A stretch of 39,804 bases of DNA from contig NZ_ATYV01000024.1 in assembly GCF_000427865.1 (NCBI RefSeq), positions 1-39,804 on the forward strand, given 5' to 3'. The position numbers were made by a program, and so were the translations under genes. The notes under the pieces are model-generated. The model was not told the DNA's origin, did not search any database, and worked only from the letters and a program-made list of their open reading frames with translations. This stretch comes from Corynebacterium sputi DSM 45148. Its GTDB lineage: Bacteria > Actinomycetota > Actinomycetes > Mycobacteriales > Mycobacteriaceae. Positions 1-9,508 of this stretch are shown here, piece after piece; within the stretch, counting starts at the first letter, position 1, and each line of letters begins with the position of its first letter.

Positions 1-2
1 TC

Positions 3-260
3 ACCCGTCACCGCATGGTCGGATCGATGGGCAAAGTCGGCGCTGCCGGCGATAACGCGGCCATGGAATCGTTCTTCAGCCTGCTCCAGAAGAACGTCCT
101 CGACCGCCGCACTTGGACCCGCCGAGAAGAGCTGCGCATCGCGATCGTGATCTGGATCGAACGGACCTACCATCGGCGCCGTCGCCAACCCCGCCTCGGA
201 CGTTTGACCCCGATCGAGTTCGAGGCCATCATGAACACGCCAGCCGCACTGGCTGCGTGA
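3..260 (+). mobile_element. IS3-family transposase, C-terminal fragment (cut by window edge)
   Basis: The reading frame is open from the left edge and ends at TGA 258-260. The product is the last part of an IS3-type DDE transposase (OrfB). The stretch GDNAAMESFFSLLQKNVL carries the catalytic Glu of the DDE triad, in the family's usual form of acidic residue, N-A-x-x-E-S-F-F, then LK or LQK. It is followed by the R-R-x-x-LRxAI-x-x-WIERTYHRRRRQ tail and the P-I-E-F end typical of these enzymes. Upstream parts lie outside the window. The stretch after the stop, to about 291-295, should hold the right terminal inverted repeat, because malate:quinone oxidoreductase coding sequence starts straight after it. 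The family assignment is fairly secure; the subgroup cannot be told. Confidence 0.85.
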
Positions 261-295
261 CTAGAACCTGTCACCTATCCGTGCAGCAGACCCCA
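261..295 (+). repeat. Probable right end of the IS element
   Basis: This short non-coding stretch lies between the transposase stop and the first codons that still read as malate:quinone oxidoreductase. It ends in CAGACCCCA, so the outward end would read TG...CA, as in many IS3 elements. The exact border (291-295) is inferred from where mqo homology resumes. The left end, needed to confirm the inverted repeat, is outside the window. Confidence 0.5.
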
Positions 296-1341
296 TCAAC
301 ACGTGGGCGCCGTTGCTTGTGCGGGAACGAGACGCCACTGAGCCGATCGCCGCTACCTACGCCGCCGAGGGCACTGATGTGGATTTCGGAAGTGTGACCC
401 GCCAGCTCTTCGAGGATTTCACCCAGCGTGGCGGAAACATCAGCAGGGGCACCGAAGTAATTGACTTGCACCGTGAGACCAACGGCCTGTGGGAAGTGGA
501 CACACGCGACCGAAACTCCGGAGCGGTGTCGACACTTCATGCCCGCACAGTGCTCATTGGTGCGGGAGGCTGGACGCTGAAACTGTTGCGGTCAGCTCAC
601 GCTCCAGAGGTGCGCGGTTACGGGCTTTTGCCGGTCAGCGGCACGTTTCTGAGTACTACCGCCTCGGAAATTGTGGAGCAGCATCCGGTCAAGGTCTACG
701 GTAAAGCGCCCACAGGTGCCCCACCGATGTCGATGCCCCACCTTGATGCGCGGGTTATTGACGGCAAACCCTCGGTGCTGTTCGGCCCGTTCGCAGGTGC
801 GGTACCGAAATACCTAAAGAACGGGTCGATGCTCGACCTCCCCAAATCGTTGCGCCCAGACAATCTCTGGTCCCTGGCTACGATGAGCGTCAAGAACCTC
901 AGCTTGGTCTCGCTTTTGGTACGAGACCTAATGACATCTCACGCCGGAAAAGTCGAAGCACTCCGAGCCTTCGCGCCCTCGGTACGCGATACCGACTGGC
1001 ACACCACCGTGGCGGGTCAGCGCGCGCAGATCGTGAAACCTAACGCCAAAGGCCGCGGCGTGCTCCAGTTCGGCACCGAGGTGATTTCCTCAGCCGAAGG
1101 CACACTCGCAGGCGTTTTGGGAGCTTCACCAGGAGCATCCACAGCAGTGCCGATAGCTCTCGATATACTCGGCCGGAGCTTCCCAAGCAAGATCGATACG
1201 TGGACGAGCGGACTACTGCGCGACTACATCCCTTCGCTGGGTACGGCACTTGCTACCGACGCCAAACGCTCCGAAGAAGTGAAAGCATCCATCACCGCTA
1301 CACTCAAGCTCAACCAGCCGAATTCCGGGTATCAGGGTTAA
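296..1341 (+). pseudogene. mqo: mqo: malate:quinone oxidoreductase, 5' third removed by IS insertion
   Basis: Mqo is a peripheral membrane FAD enzyme that oxidises malate to oxaloacetate and passes electrons to the quinone pool. About 346 C-terminal residues remain of a protein that is normally near 500. Conserved parts that survive include WAPLLV-RERD, EGTDVDFGSVTRQLF, VLIGAGGWTLKLL, the FGPFAGAVPKYLKNGS block and the C-terminal GVLGASPGASTAVPIALDIL FAD/substrate region. The N-terminal GxGxxG dinucleotide fold is missing. The frame runs back into the IS end with a stop at 262 and no credible start; the TTG at 313 lies inside a conserved block and is not a real start. Downstream there is no frameshift, so the insertion looks recent. 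I infer loss of function unless a second copy or a separate malate dehydrogenase exists. Confidence 0.85.
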
Positions 1342-1647
1342 AACAATATCGGCGAAGGTGGTGCGATGAGCAGCAGAAGTCACCTGCTACCTACCATAGC
1401 CGGTCGAACCGTCACAGCCGCCCAAACCATAGGCACAAGCGCATAGAGCTGCGTGCGTCTTGTGACCGTTCGCAGCGGCTCCGTGGTGCTCTGCGATGAG
1501 TTCGGGGCGGAAACGGTCAATGTGGGTACCCAGTTGCGTTGACTACGTCCGAGTGACGGCACGGAATCCTAAGACACTCCGGATAACCGTTTCCACCGGT
1601 ATGTACGGTCGTAGTAAACGGGTATCCAGAATCGAAATGAGGAATCC
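1342..1647. other. Intergenic region after mqo, with an imperfect inverted repeat
   Basis: I see no supported gene in this 306-base stretch; only very short reading frames occur. Its one structured element is an inverted repeat, listed separately at 1581-1627, directly before a small membrane-peptide gene. Confidence 0.6.
1581..1627. repeat. 12-bp inverted repeat upstream of small membrane ORF
   Basis: The arms GGATAACCGTTT (1581-1592) and AAACGGGTATCC (1616-1627) are complementary at 11 of 12 positions around a 23-base spacer. The spacer itself holds ACCG...CGGT. The right arm ends 20 bases before the ATG of the 41-residue ORF. No T-run follows on either strand, so an operator or a 5' UTR structure is more likely than a terminator. 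Confidence 0.5.
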
Positions 1648-1773
1648 ATGGGCATCGGCATTTTCCAGATCGTGGTCATAGTCGGGGCAATCGCGTTAGT
1701 TCTTGTCATACCCGCGATCTTGCTCGGCATATATCTGGAGCTGAGGAAGAGAAACAGGCACGACGGGAAGTAG
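1648..1773 (+). CDS. Small single-span membrane protein (41 aa)
   Basis: I do not recognise this family. The ATG at 1648 has GAGGA five bases upstream as a fitting ribosome binding site. The 41 residues begin MGIGIF, continue as one hydrophobic span of about 22 residues (roughly residues 6-28, rich in Ile, Val, Leu and Ala), and end in a strongly basic tail with LRKRNRH. The positive-inside rule therefore predicts a short external N-terminus and a cytoplasmic C-terminus. It sits between the mqo remnant and the convergent S4-domain gene, with an inverted repeat just upstream that could control it. Small peptides of this kind often bind a larger membrane complex, but nothing here shows which one. 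Support comes from the good start site and clean topology; the short length keeps confidence moderate. Confidence 0.5.
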   Translation: MGIGIFQIVVIVGAIALVLVIPAILLGIYLELRKRNRHDGK

Positions 1774-1819
1774 CGCCCCACAAATCGGGCGTAGTCCGAC
1801 TAGGGACACCGCCCGTCCG

Positions 1820-2125
1820 TTAGAGCTCCAGGTTGCGCCACTTCTCCGGATCGAAATCGTCATCGGCGGTGGCTTCGTCGAAGAAGTCGTCGTCGCCTTC
1901 GACATCTTCCGGCTTGGCGACACGGGCTGCGACCCCTGCGACCTCGACAACATCGCCATTGCGCAGCTGGCGGCCGCGGCGGGTGTCGACCTCGCCGTTG
2001 ACCTTGACCTCACCCTCGGCGATGAGGGACTTACCCAGACCGCCGGTGTCGACAAGGTTCGCCAGCTTCACGAACTGACCGAGACGGATTGACTCATCGC
2101 TGATCGCGACATCATAGGGCTCCAT
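1820..2125 (-). CDS. RNA-binding S4 domain protein
   Basis: This 101-residue protein is almost entirely an S4 RNA-binding fold (about residues 12-70): IRLGQFVKLANLVDTGG, then the core GEVKVNGEVDTRRGRQL-x-NGD-V. S4 domains bind structured RNA in ribosomal proteins and pseudouridine synthases. Stand-alone small versions (YbcJ-like) are widespread and poorly characterised, probably acting on ribosomal or transfer RNA. The last 25 residues are very acidic (EDVEGDDDFFDEATADDDFD), an extension seen in actinobacterial members. The gene is transcribed away from the HPP gene; the two starts are 36 bases apart. I see no clear Shine-Dalgarno sequence. Confidence 0.85.
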   Translation of the reverse strand: MEPYDVAISDESIRLGQFVKLANLVDTGGLGKSLIAEGEVKVNGEVDTRRGRQLRNGDVVEVAGVAARVAKPEDVEGDDDFFDEATADDDFDPEKWRNLEL

Positions 2126-2147
2126 GCCATCTAGTGTCCCACAGTCG

Positions 2148-2153
2148 TAGAGT
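2148..2153 (+). promoter_or_regulatory. -10 box of a probable leaderless promoter (HPP gene)
   Basis: TAGAGT fits the actinobacterial TAnnnT -10 box and ends 8 bases before the ATG at 2162, so transcription should start at or next to the start codon. No Shine-Dalgarno sequence is present. Confidence 0.5.
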
Positions 2154-2161
2154 CGTGCAGT

Positions 2162-2683
2162 ATGTCCGATTCCAGTTCCCGATCACACCGGTTCGACAGG
2201 TACCGATCTCACGCCCCTAAGCGCCCGCCGTTCAAGAGCGCGGTGGGCGCAACGGTGCTCCTAGGAATCCCATTGGTGCTGATCGGACTGATGTCGGACC
2301 TCAGTGGACTTGTGCTTCTCGTCCCGCCGATTGGAGCCTCCGCGGCTCTGGTCATCGGTGCGCCCGAGTTACCGTTGTCTCAGCCCAGGAACGTCATCCT
2401 CGGGCACTTCGCCGGCATCGTCACAGGGATTATCGGCGGGCTGTTGGCCCCGGGTTCACTCGCAGCCGGCGGTATCGCCGGAGCACTCGCATTCTTGATG
2501 ATGCTGCTCATGCGCTCAGCGCACTCCCCTGGAGTCGCGACCGCAATCATGCTCGTGATGCTGCCGACCTCCACGATTTGGCTGACCTCAATCGAGATCC
2601 TCCTGTGCGCTGTCCTGGTCACCCTGGTGTGCTGGTTTATCCACCGGGTCCGTCAAGTCCCCTACCCCGCGTATTGGTGGTGA
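2162..2683 (+). CDS. HPP family integral membrane protein
   Basis: The protein has 173 residues with four to five hydrophobic spans (about 28-48, 50-66, 80-105, 110-125 and 140-160) after a basic N-terminus. The HPP signature is clear: VPPIGASAALVIGAPELPLSQPRNVILGH, with the Pro-Pro-x-Gly-Ala-Ser core and the SQPRN-x-x-x-GH element. HPP proteins are found in bacteria, algae and plants; plastid members are linked to nitrite transport, while bacterial ones lack a firm function. I infer a cytoplasmic membrane transporter-like role and no more. The probable promoter lies directly before the ATG, indicating a leaderless message. It converges on the ybjQ-like gene with only 22 bases between stops. 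Confidence 0.85.
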   Translation: MSDSSSRSHRFDRYRSHAPKRPPFKSAVGATVLLGIPLVLIGLMSDLSGLVLLVPPIGASAALVIGAPELPLSQPRNVILGHFAGIVTGIIGGLLAPGSLAAGGIAGALAFLMMLLMRSAHSPGVATAIMLVMLPTSTIWLTSIEILLCAVLVTLVCWFIHRVRQVPYPAYWW

Positions 2684-2705
2684 AAGGGGCAGGAAGGGGA
2701 CGTCG

Positions 2706-3029
2706 TTATGCGAGTCGTACTGCAGTTCCCGTTGCTGTCACCATCAACATGCCGTTGTCTGCTCCCAGAACTTCGTAGTCGATGTCGATTCCGACGACTG
2801 CATCCGCGCCGACCTGCTGGGCACGGTCGTACAACTCGGCCAATGCGGTCTCGCGGGTGTTCTGCAATTCATTCTCGTAGGCCTGTGCGCGGCCGCCTAC
2901 CATATTGCGAATGCTCGCACCGAAGTCTTTGAACATGTTGACGCCGGCGACCGCTTCCGAGGAGACGATTCGGATGTACGCGGCGATTTCGCGGCCCTCA
3001 ACTGTCGGGGTGGTGGTCATGATGATCAT
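2706..3029 (-). CDS. YbjQ family protein (UPF0145, putative heavy-metal-binding domain)
   Basis: The 107-residue sequence matches the YbjQ family throughout: an early strand with VEGREI, the [26 protein letters not shown] block, [20 protein letters not shown] and [16 protein letters not shown] near the end. The family forms small pentamers; a metal-binding role is proposed but not well proven, so the biochemical role stays open. The start at 3029 is preferred over the in-frame ATG at 3020 because a TATTCT -10 box lies 7 bases upstream, the leaderless layout seen repeatedly in this window. Confidence 0.85.
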   Translation of the reverse strand: MIIMTTTPTVEGREIAAYIRIVSSEAVAGVNMFKDFGASIRNMVGGRAQAYENELQNTRETALAELYDRAQQVGADAVVGIDIDYEVLGADNGMLMVTATGTAVRLA

Positions 3030-3036
3030 GGGTCCC

Positions 3037-3042
3037 AGAATA
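3037..3042 (-). promoter_or_regulatory. -10 box of a probable leaderless promoter (ybjQ-like gene)
   Basis: On the minus strand TATTCT ends 7 bases before the ATG at 3029. It fits TAnnnT and supports the upstream of two possible starts. Confidence 0.45.
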
Positions 3043-3104
3043 CGACCGGAAGCGCCAGGCGGCGGTAGTGCTGGCGATACCTTTTGCTCGACCTCCGCAC
3101 ATAG

Positions 3105-3137
3105 AAAAAGAGCCTGCGAACCGAAGTTCGCAGGCTC
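3105..3137 (-). terminator. Rho-independent terminator of gltBD
   Basis: A perfect 12-bp stem (3110-3121 with 3126-3137) closes a four-base loop and is followed on the minus strand by five Ts (3105-3109). It lies about 70 bases past the gltD stop and is the best intrinsic terminator in the window. Confidence 0.9.
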
Positions 3138-3208
3138 TTCCCCATCACGTCCGGAAGCTCCGCCCTGGAGGGCTCAATCTGAAGGGCTCCGCCCCCGGAC
3201 GCGCCGGA

Positions 3209-4759
3209 CTAGACACCGATGGGCATGTCCGACGGATTGACTGCACGAGGCAGGTTCGTTTCGCCCATCAGCACGCGGTCAACGGCTTCAGCGCAGGCGC
3301 GGCCCTCGGAGATCGCCCACACAATGAGCGATGCACCTCGACCGTTATCGCCGGCGATGAAGACCGGACCGTCGAAGCCTCCGAAGGCGGAGGCGGTTTC
3401 GGCACGTTCAGCCTGGTAGTCCTCGTCACGGACCAGACGGCCACGCTTGTCGGCCTGCAGACCCAGGTCGTGGACAAGCCCGCCGCGCTCGGGGCCGGTG
3501 AAGCCCAGTGCCAGCAGAACCAGGTCAGCGTCGAGGTGGTACTCGGTGCCGGCGACGGGAACGCGCTGTCCGTCGACGACCTCGACCTCGTTCACCGTCA
3601 GTCCGGTGACCTTGCCGTCCTCGCCGTGGAACTCCACGGTGTTGGCCGAGAAGAGTCGGTCTGCGAGCGAGGAGCCGGTCTTGCGGTGAGCCAGGCCGAG
3701 GCGCTCAGCGAGCTCCTCCGGCTCTTCGCCGGTGACCACGTAGTCGCCTTCTTCGTGGGCAGAGGCGCTGCTCTTGATCAGCGGGAACATCGGCCACGGG
3801 GTGACCGGTGAGCGCTTCTCCGGAGCCGGAACGTGGATGTCCAACTGGGTGACACTCTTGGCACCCTGGCGCAGTGCGGTACCGAAGCAGTCGATACCGG
3901 TGTCACCGCCACCGATGACGACGACGTTCTTGCCCTTGGCATCGATCGTGTCCTCGTGGCTTTCGCCAGCAGCCTGACGGTTCGCCCAGGGCAGGTACTC
4001 CATTGCCTGGTAGATGCCGCTGTGCTTGCGGCCCGGGGCCGGCAGGTCGCGAGCGAGGGTAGCGCCAGTGGCCAGGACCACGGCGTCAAAGCCGGACAGG
4101 TCCTTCACCGTCGGCGAGACACCGACGATGAATTCAGTGCCCTCGGCACGCATCTGCTCCAGGCGACGGTCGATGTACTGCGCCTCGAGCTTGTAGTCCG
4201 GCACGCCGTAGCGCATCAGACCACCGAGCTTGTCATCACGCTCGAAGACAGTGACGCTGTGGCCGGCACGGGTGAGCTGCTGGGCAGCTGCCAGACCTGC
4301 CGGACCGGAGCCAACCACCGCGATGGACTGACCGGTGTCGAAGCTGGCCGGGATCGGCTGAACCCAGCCCTCTTCGAAACCGCGCTCGGCGATGGCGAGC
4401 TCGATGTTCTTGATCGTCACTGCGTCATCGTCGATGGCAAGCACGCAACCACCCTCACAAGGTGCCGGGCAGATACGTCCGGTCCATTCGGGGAAGTTGT
4501 TGGTGGCGTGGAGGCGGTCGAACGCCTCCTTCCACCGGTCCATGCGGACCAAGTCGTTCCACTCCGGGATGATGTTCGCCAGCGGGCATGCTGCGTGGCA
4601 GAACGGCACGCCGCAGTCCATGCAGCGGGACGCCTGCTTCTCGACGGTCGCTGCCGAATCATGCTCGTGGACTTCACGGAAGTCCATCAGTCGCAGCGGG
4701 ATGGGACGGTGTGCCGGCTCTTCGCGGCGGTGCTTCAGGAATCCTCTTGGATCAGCCAT
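3209..4759 (-). CDS. gltD: Glutamate synthase [NADPH] small subunit
   Basis: GltD supplies electrons from NADPH to the large subunit, which makes two glutamates from glutamine and 2-oxoglutarate; the complex is cytoplasmic and central to ammonium assimilation. The 516 residues are normal family length. The N-terminal ferredoxin-like part has cysteines 46, 49, 54 and 58 ([13 protein letters not shown]) and 97, 101 and 105 (CPAPCEGGC) for two 4Fe-4S clusters. The FAD-binding loop [12 protein letters not shown] is near residue 148 and the NADPH loop [12 protein letters not shown] near 280. The C-terminal ALGFTGPE and [21 protein letters not shown] blocks complete the FAD site. Its ATG overlaps the end of gltB by 8 bases, so translation is probably coupled. 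The terminator at 3105-3137 closes the operon. Confidence 0.97.
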   Translation of the reverse strand: MADPRGFLKHRREEPAHRPIPLRLMDFREVHEHDSAATVEKQASRCMDCGVPFCHAACPLANIIPEWNDLVRMDRWKEAFDRLHATNNFPEWTGRICPAPCEGGCVLAIDDDAVTIKNIELAIAERGFEEGWVQPIPASFDTGQSIAVVGSGPAGLAAAQQLTRAGHSVTVFERDDKLGGLMRYGVPDYKLEAQYIDRRLEQMRAEGTEFIVGVSPTVKDLSGFDAVVLATGATLARDLPAPGRKHSGIYQAMEYLPWANRQAAGESHEDTIDAKGKNVVVIGGGDTGIDCFGTALRQGAKSVTQLDIHVPAPEKRSPVTPWPMFPLIKSSASAHEEGDYVVTGEEPEELAERLGLAHRKTGSSLADRLFSANTVEFHGEDGKVTGLTVNEVEVVDGQRVPVAGTEYHLDADLVLLALGFTGPERGGLVHDLGLQADKRGRLVRDEDYQAERAETASAFGGFDGPVFIAGDNGRGASLIVWAISEGRACAEAVDRVLMGETNLPRAVNPSDMPIGV

Positions 4760-7700
4760 TGTTCACAGCCTCCATGATCGCGGTGTCTACATCGGTGTTC
4801 TCTTCTTCGGCCCGCTCGATGACCTTGAGAATGCGGGCGTAGTCGCGCGGCATGACCTTGCGCATGTCGGCGGCGGTGACGGTGGTCTCGGAACCGGTGA
4901 ACTCCTTGTGGCGTGCGATGGTCGCATCGAGCCACTCGGTCTCTTCCTCGGTGAGGTCCTGGAGGTCGACCAGTTCGGGGTTGACCTTGGCCTCGAGGGT
5001 GCCGTCGTTAAGCAGGTAGGCGATGCCACCGGACATACCGGCGGCGAAGTTGCGGCCGACCTTGCCCAGGACGATGGCGTAGCCGCCGGTCATGTACTCA
5101 CAGCCGTGGTTGCCGATGCCTTCGACAACGGCGGTACAGCCGGAGTTACGGACGAGGAAACGCTCGCCAACGGTGCCGCGGAGGAAGATTTCGCCCTCGG
5201 TGGCGCCGAAGCCGATCACGTTGCCGGCGATGACGTCGCTCGCGGCGTCAGCGGTCGGCGGTGCCGAACGGGAAGGCTTGACGATGATCCGACCACCGGA
5301 CAGTCCCTTACCCACAAAGTCGTTCGCGTCACCTTCCAGGGTGATCTGCAGACCCTTCGGCAAGAATGCACCCATGGAGTTACCGGCAGAACCGGTGAAC
5401 CTCAGGTCCAGGGAGCCATCCGGCAGTCCTTCAGCGCCGGACAGTTGGGTGACTTCGTAACCAAGCTGCGTCCCGACGGACCGGTCCACGTTCGTAATCG
5501 TGTGCTCCAGCGTGACCGGCTCACCGGAGTAGCGCTTTGCCTCCTGGATGAGCTGCTGATCGAGGATGCCATCCAAACCGTGGTCCTGCGTCGTGGTGCA
5601 GCGCGGGTCCTGTTCCGGGAAGAACGGGGTCTCCGGCTGAGCCAGAATGCGGGACAGGTCCAGGTGGGAGTCTGCACGCTGCTGGAGGCAGTCGACCTGG
5701 CCGATGGCCTCGTCGAGGGTGCGGAAACCGAGGTCAGCGAGGTACTCGCGGACCTGCTCGGCGATGAACACGAAGAAGTTCACTACGTGGTCAGCCTGGC
5801 CCTGGTAGCGGGCGCGCAGCTCCGGGTTCTGGGTCGCGATGCCGACCGGGCAGGTGTCCAGGTGGCAGACGCGCATCATGATGCAGCCTTCGACAACCAG
5901 CGGAGCCGTCGCGAAGCCGAACTCCTCTGCGCCGAGCAGAGCAGCAACCATGACGTCGCGGCCGGTCTTCATCTGACCATCACACTGCACGCGAATGCGG
6001 TCGCGCAGACCGTTCATCATCAGCGTCTGCTGGGTCTCAGCGAGGCCGAGCTCCCAGGGTCCGCCGGCGTGCTTGAGGGAAGTCAGCGGCGATGCACCAG
6101 TTCCGCCGTCGTGGCCGGAGATCAGCACGACGTCAGCGTGTGCCTTAGAGACACCCGCAGCGACGGTGCCGACGCCCAGTTCCGAGACCAGCTTCACGTG
6201 GATGCGGGCCTTGGGGTTAGCGTTCTTCAGGTCGAAGATCAGCTGCGCCAGGTCCTCGATGGAGTAGATGTCGTGGTGCGGCGGCGGGGAGATCAGGCCC
6301 ACGCCGGGGGTCGTGACTCGCACTTCAGCGATCCACGGGTAGACCTTGTTCGGCGGGAGCTGGCCGCCCTCACCGGGCTTGGCACCCTGTGCCATCTTGA
6401 TCTGGATGTCCGTGCAGTTAGCCAGGTAGTGGCTGCTCACACCGAAGCGACCGGAGGCGACCTGCTTGATCGCCGAGCGACGCCAATCGCCATTGGGGTC
6501 CGCATCGAAGCGTGCCGGGTCCTCGCCGCCCTCACCGGAGTTCGACATGCCGCCGAGGCGGTTCATGGCGATAGCGAGTGTTTCGTGGGCCTCAGCAGAG
6601 ATGGAGCCGTAGCTCATCGCGCCGGTAGAGAACCTCTTCACGATGGACTCGACCGGCTCAACCTCATCCAAGGAGATCGACGGGCAGTCGTTGGAGATCT
6701 CCATCAGGCCACGCAGGGTTGCCAGACGCTTGGTCTGGTCATCGACCTTATTGGCGTAGTCCTTGAAGATCTCGTAGCTGCCGGTACGGGTGGCGTGCTG
6801 GAGTCGGAAGATCGTCTCCGGGTTGAACAGGTGGTACTCACCTTCACGGCGCCACTTGTACTCGCCGCCGAGGTCCAGGTCGCGGTGCGCCTGCTCCTCC
6901 GGCCGGGGCAGGAAGGCGCTGCGGTGACGAGACTCGACCGCTTCGGCGATCTCTTCCAGTCCGACACCACCGAGCGGGGAAACCGCACCGGTGAAGTAGT
7001 GGTCCAGCAGTTCCTGGGACAGGCCCAGGACGTCTGCCAGCTGAGCACCGCGGTACGACTGCACTGCAGCGATACCCATCTTCGACATCACCTTCAACAC
7101 GCCGGTAGCGGCGGCGTTGCAGTAGTTGTCGCAGGCCTCATCGAGGGTCAGGTCGCCGAGCTGCTGCTTCATGCGCAGCTCGTCGATGGTCTCAAAGGCC
7201 ATGTACGGGTTGATGGCGTCTGCACCAAAGCTGATGAGCATTGCCATGTGGTGCACCTCGCGGGCATCACCGGACTCGACGATCAGCGAAACGCGCGAGC
7301 GATTGCGGGTCTCCACCAGGTGGTGGTGCACCGCGGAGACCAGCAGCAGCGACGGAATCGGTGCCTGGTACTCGTCCGACTCTCGGTCAGACAGCACGAT
7401 CATCTTGGCGCCGCGACCGATAGCCTCCTGGACCTCACGGTTGACGCGGTTGATCGCATTGCGCAGACCGCGGCCACCCTGAGCGACCGGGTACAGACCG
7501 GAGATCGGCACTGCCTTGAAGTCCGGACGGAATTCGTCCTCTTCACGAAGGCCGATGAGGGTCACCAGATCGTGGTTGTCCAGAATCGGGTGCTTCAGTC
7601 GGATCTTGCGGGCTGCCTCAGCCGACGGGTTCAGCACGTCTGCCTCTGCACCGAGCAGAGTGAACATGCTGGTGACGGACTTCTCACGGATGGAGTCCAG

Positions 7701-9290
7701 CGGCGGGTTGGTGACCTGCGCGAAACGCTGTGAGAAGTAGTCGAACAGCATCCGCGGGCGGTTGGACAGCGCCGCGATCGGGGTGTCCGAACCCATCGAA
7801 CCGATGCCCTCAGCGCCGGTCAGCGCCATCGGACGGATGATGAGGTCCACGTCTTCCTCGGTGATACCGAAGACACGCTGACGCAGGACCGCACGACGGT
7901 GCGGCATGTAGGAGTAGCGGCGCTCCGGAAGATCCTTCATCTCGATCAGTCCATCGCGCACCCACTCCTCGTAAGGACCGGTGACGGCCAACTCAGCCTT
8001 GATCTCTTCGTCCTCGACGATGCGACCGGCCTCGGTGTCGACCATGAACATGCGACCCGGCTCGACGCGGGTTCGCTGCACGATCTGCTCCGGGGCGATG
8101 TCCAAGACACCAGCCTCAGAAGCCATGACGACCAGACCTTCGTCGGTGACCCAGATGCGGCCCGGACGCAGACCATTTCGGTCCAACACCGCACCGATCT
8201 TGGTGCCGTCAGTGAACACGACTGCAGCCGGTCCGTCCCACGGCTCCATCAGGCACGCGTGGTACTCGTAGAAGGCCTTGACCTCCTGCGACAGGGTGTC
8301 GTCATGCTCCCATGCCTGGGGGACCATCATGAGGACCGAGTGCGGCAGCGAACGACCGCCAAGGTGCAGAAGCTCCAGGGCCTCGTCGAAACGAGCGGTG
8401 TCCGAACCTGCCGGATCGCAGACGGGCAGAACTCGGTCGATAGATCCAAGCACCTCAGAGCGAATCAGTGCCTCACGGGCACGCATCCAGTTCTCGTTGC
8501 CACGGACGGTATTGAACTCACCGTTGTGAGCGACCATGCGGTACGGGTGTGCGAGGGGCCATGACGGGAACGTATTCGTCGAGAAGCGGGAGTGCACCAC
8601 GGCCAGTGCCGAGACCATCTCCGGACGCTGCAGATCCTCGTAGAACTTACCGAGCTGCGGCGTAGTCAGCATGCCCTTGTAGACGATCGTCCGTGCAGAC
8701 AGCGACGGGAAGTAGACGGTATCGCCACCGATGCCTTCACCTGCACCGCGAGCGCCGAGCTCACGCTCGCAGCGCTTACGGACAAACCAGACCTTCCGAT
8801 CCAGATCGATGCCGGACAGTGCCTTGCCCTTGCGATCCTTCGCAGACATGAATACCTGGCGGAACTGCGGCATGGCGTCCTTGGCCATGGAACCGAGCGA
8901 CGATGCGTCGATCGGAACGTCGCGCCAAGCGAGGATTTCCACGCCTTCTTCAGCGCAGATATCTTCGACCGCGCGGATCGCGTCCAGGACAGCCATTCGG
9001 CTTTGTGGCAGGAATGCGATACCGGTGGCATACTCGCCGGCGTCAGGGAGAAGGACTCCCTCGCGCGACAGTTCAGTGCGGTAGAACGTATCCGGAATCT
9101 GCAGGAGAATGCCGGCACCGTCGCCGGTGGAATCCTCCGCACCCGCTGCACCTCGATGGTCGAGGTTAACGAGTGCACGAATGGCATGGTCCACGATCGC
9201 GCGGCTGGGGCGACCGTGGATGTCGGCTACGAATGCGACGCCGCAGGCGTCGTGTTCCTGTGCGGGGTCGTACAGGCCGGTGGTCAACAT
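4752..9290 (-). CDS. gltB: Glutamate synthase [NADPH] large subunit
   Basis: GltB (1512 residues) hydrolyses glutamine, channels ammonia to 2-oxoglutarate and reduces the adduct on FMN. The class II amidotransferase domain starts at Cys16 ([15 protein letters not shown]), which becomes the N-terminal nucleophile after removal of a 15-residue propeptide. The central domain follows, then the FMN domain with [13 protein letters not shown] and [19 protein letters not shown], and a 3Fe-4S cluster at C1136, C1142 and C1147 ([12 protein letters not shown]), and last the GXGXG beta-helix end. The ATG at 9290 is chosen because GGGAGGG lies about 8 bases upstream and the protein then begins MLTTGLYDP, as in relatives; the frame is open for 58 further codons but these carry no homology. 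A CRP-like palindrome lies about 100 bases upstream. The antisense strand is open over long stretches, which is a base-composition effect. Confidence 0.97.
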   Translation of the reverse strand: MLTTGLYDPAQEHDACGVAFVADIHGRPSRAIVDHAIRALVNLDHRGAAGAEDSTGDGAGILLQIPDTFYRTELSREGVLLPDAGEYATGIAFLPQSRMAVLDAIRAVEDICAEEGVEILAWRDVPIDASSLGSMAKDAMPQFRQVFMSAKDRKGKALSGIDLDRKVWFVRKRCERELGARGAGEGIGGDTVYFPSLSARTIVYKGMLTTPQLGKFYEDLQRPEMVSALAVVHSRFSTNTFPSWPLAHPYRMVAHNGEFNTVRGNENWMRAREALIRSEVLGSIDRVLPVCDPAGSDTARFDEALELLHLGGRSLPHSVLMMVPQAWEHDDTLSQEVKAFYEYHACLMEPWDGPAAVVFTDGTKIGAVLDRNGLRPGRIWVTDEGLVVMASEAGVLDIAPEQIVQRTRVEPGRMFMVDTEAGRIVEDEEIKAELAVTGPYEEWVRDGLIEMKDLPERRYSYMPHRRAVLRQRVFGITEEDVDLIIRPMALTGAEGIGSMGSDTPIAALSNRPRMLFDYFSQRFAQVTNPPLDSIREKSVTSMFTLLGAEADVLNPSAEAARKIRLKHPILDNHDLVTLIGLREEDEFRPDFKAVPISGLYPVAQGGRGLRNAINRVNREVQEAIGRGAKMIVLSDRESDEYQAPIPSLLLVSAVHHHLVETRNRSRVSLIVESGDAREVHHMAMLISFGADAINPYMAFETIDELRMKQQLGDLTLDEACDNYCNAAATGVLKVMSKMGIAAVQSYRGAQLADVLGLSQELLDHYFTGAVSPLGGVGLEEIAEAVESRHRSAFLPRPEEQAHRDLDLGGEYKWRREGEYHLFNPETIFRLQHATRTGSYEIFKDYANKVDDQTKRLATLRGLMEISNDCPSISLDEVEPVESIVKRFSTGAMSYGSISAEAHETLAIAMNRLGGMSNSGEGGEDPARFDADPNGDWRRSAIKQVASGRFGVSSHYLANCTDIQIKMAQGAKPGEGGQLPPNKVYPWIAEVRVTTPGVGLISPPPHHDIYSIEDLAQLIFDLKNANPKARIHVKLVSELGVGTVAAGVSKAHADVVLISGHDGGTGASPLTSLKHAGGPWELGLAETQQTLMMNGLRDRIRVQCDGQMKTGRDVMVAALLGAEEFGFATAPLVVEGCIMMRVCHLDTCPVGIATQNPELRARYQGQADHVVNFFVFIAEQVREYLADLGFRTLDEAIGQVDCLQQRADSHLDLSRILAQPETPFFPEQDPRCTTTQDHGLDGILDQQLIQEAKRYSGEPVTLEHTITNVDRSVGTQLGYEVTQLSGAEGLPDGSLDLRFTGSAGNSMGAFLPKGLQITLEGDANDFVGKGLSGGRIIVKPSRSAPPTADAASDVIAGNVIGFGATEGEIFLRGTVGERFLVRNSGCTAVVEGIGNHGCEYMTGGYAIVLGKVGRNFAAGMSGGIAYLLNDGTLEAKVNPELVDLQDLTEEETEWLDATIARHKEFTGSETTVTAADMRKVMPRDYARILKVIERAEEENTDVDTAIMEAVNNG

Positions 9291-9392
9291 GGGTGAGCCC
9301 TCCCTTTCTCTCGGGTGTGACTTTTCAACAATCAACGAAACCACTTGGAACAGCGAATAATTGAATCCGGAAAACTGCAGGTGAGAGGGGCG

Positions 9393-9410
9393 CTGTGTTT
9401 TATGACACAG
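9393..9410. promoter_or_regulatory. Candidate GlxR/CRP-type operator between gltB and the HNH gene
   Basis: CTGTGTTTTATGACACAG has perfect 6-bp arms around a 6-base centre. Its inner 16 bases keep the TGTG-N8-CACA frame and central TA of the corynebacterial GlxR consensus TGTGANNTANNTCACA, differing at positions 5 and 12. It lies about 103 bases before the gltB start and 98 before the HNH start, so it could serve either gene. Confidence 0.45.
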
Positions 9411-9508
9411 TGGCGAGAGACTAATGCACGGGTGCGAAAACGTTACGAAACGCACCTGAAACACACCAGTTGTTCGATGCGGTGGAGGCTTATGTCGTTA
9501 GCCTCAAT

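Noticed and set aside
313..1341. Treating the mqo remnant as an intact gene from TTG 313
   Set aside because: The codons before 313 (TWAP) still match Mqo, so homology runs up to the IS border, and the FAD-binding N-terminus is gone.
1342..1530. Two frames of about 26-29 codons after mqo as peptides
   Set aside because: They have no clear ribosome binding site, no hydrophobic or conserved pattern, and such frames are expected by chance.
4392..7733. A 1113-codon open frame on the plus strand opposite gltB
   Set aside because: It is a mirror of gltB codon usage in a high-GC genome. The translation has no family likeness, and gltB on the other strand is complete and conserved.
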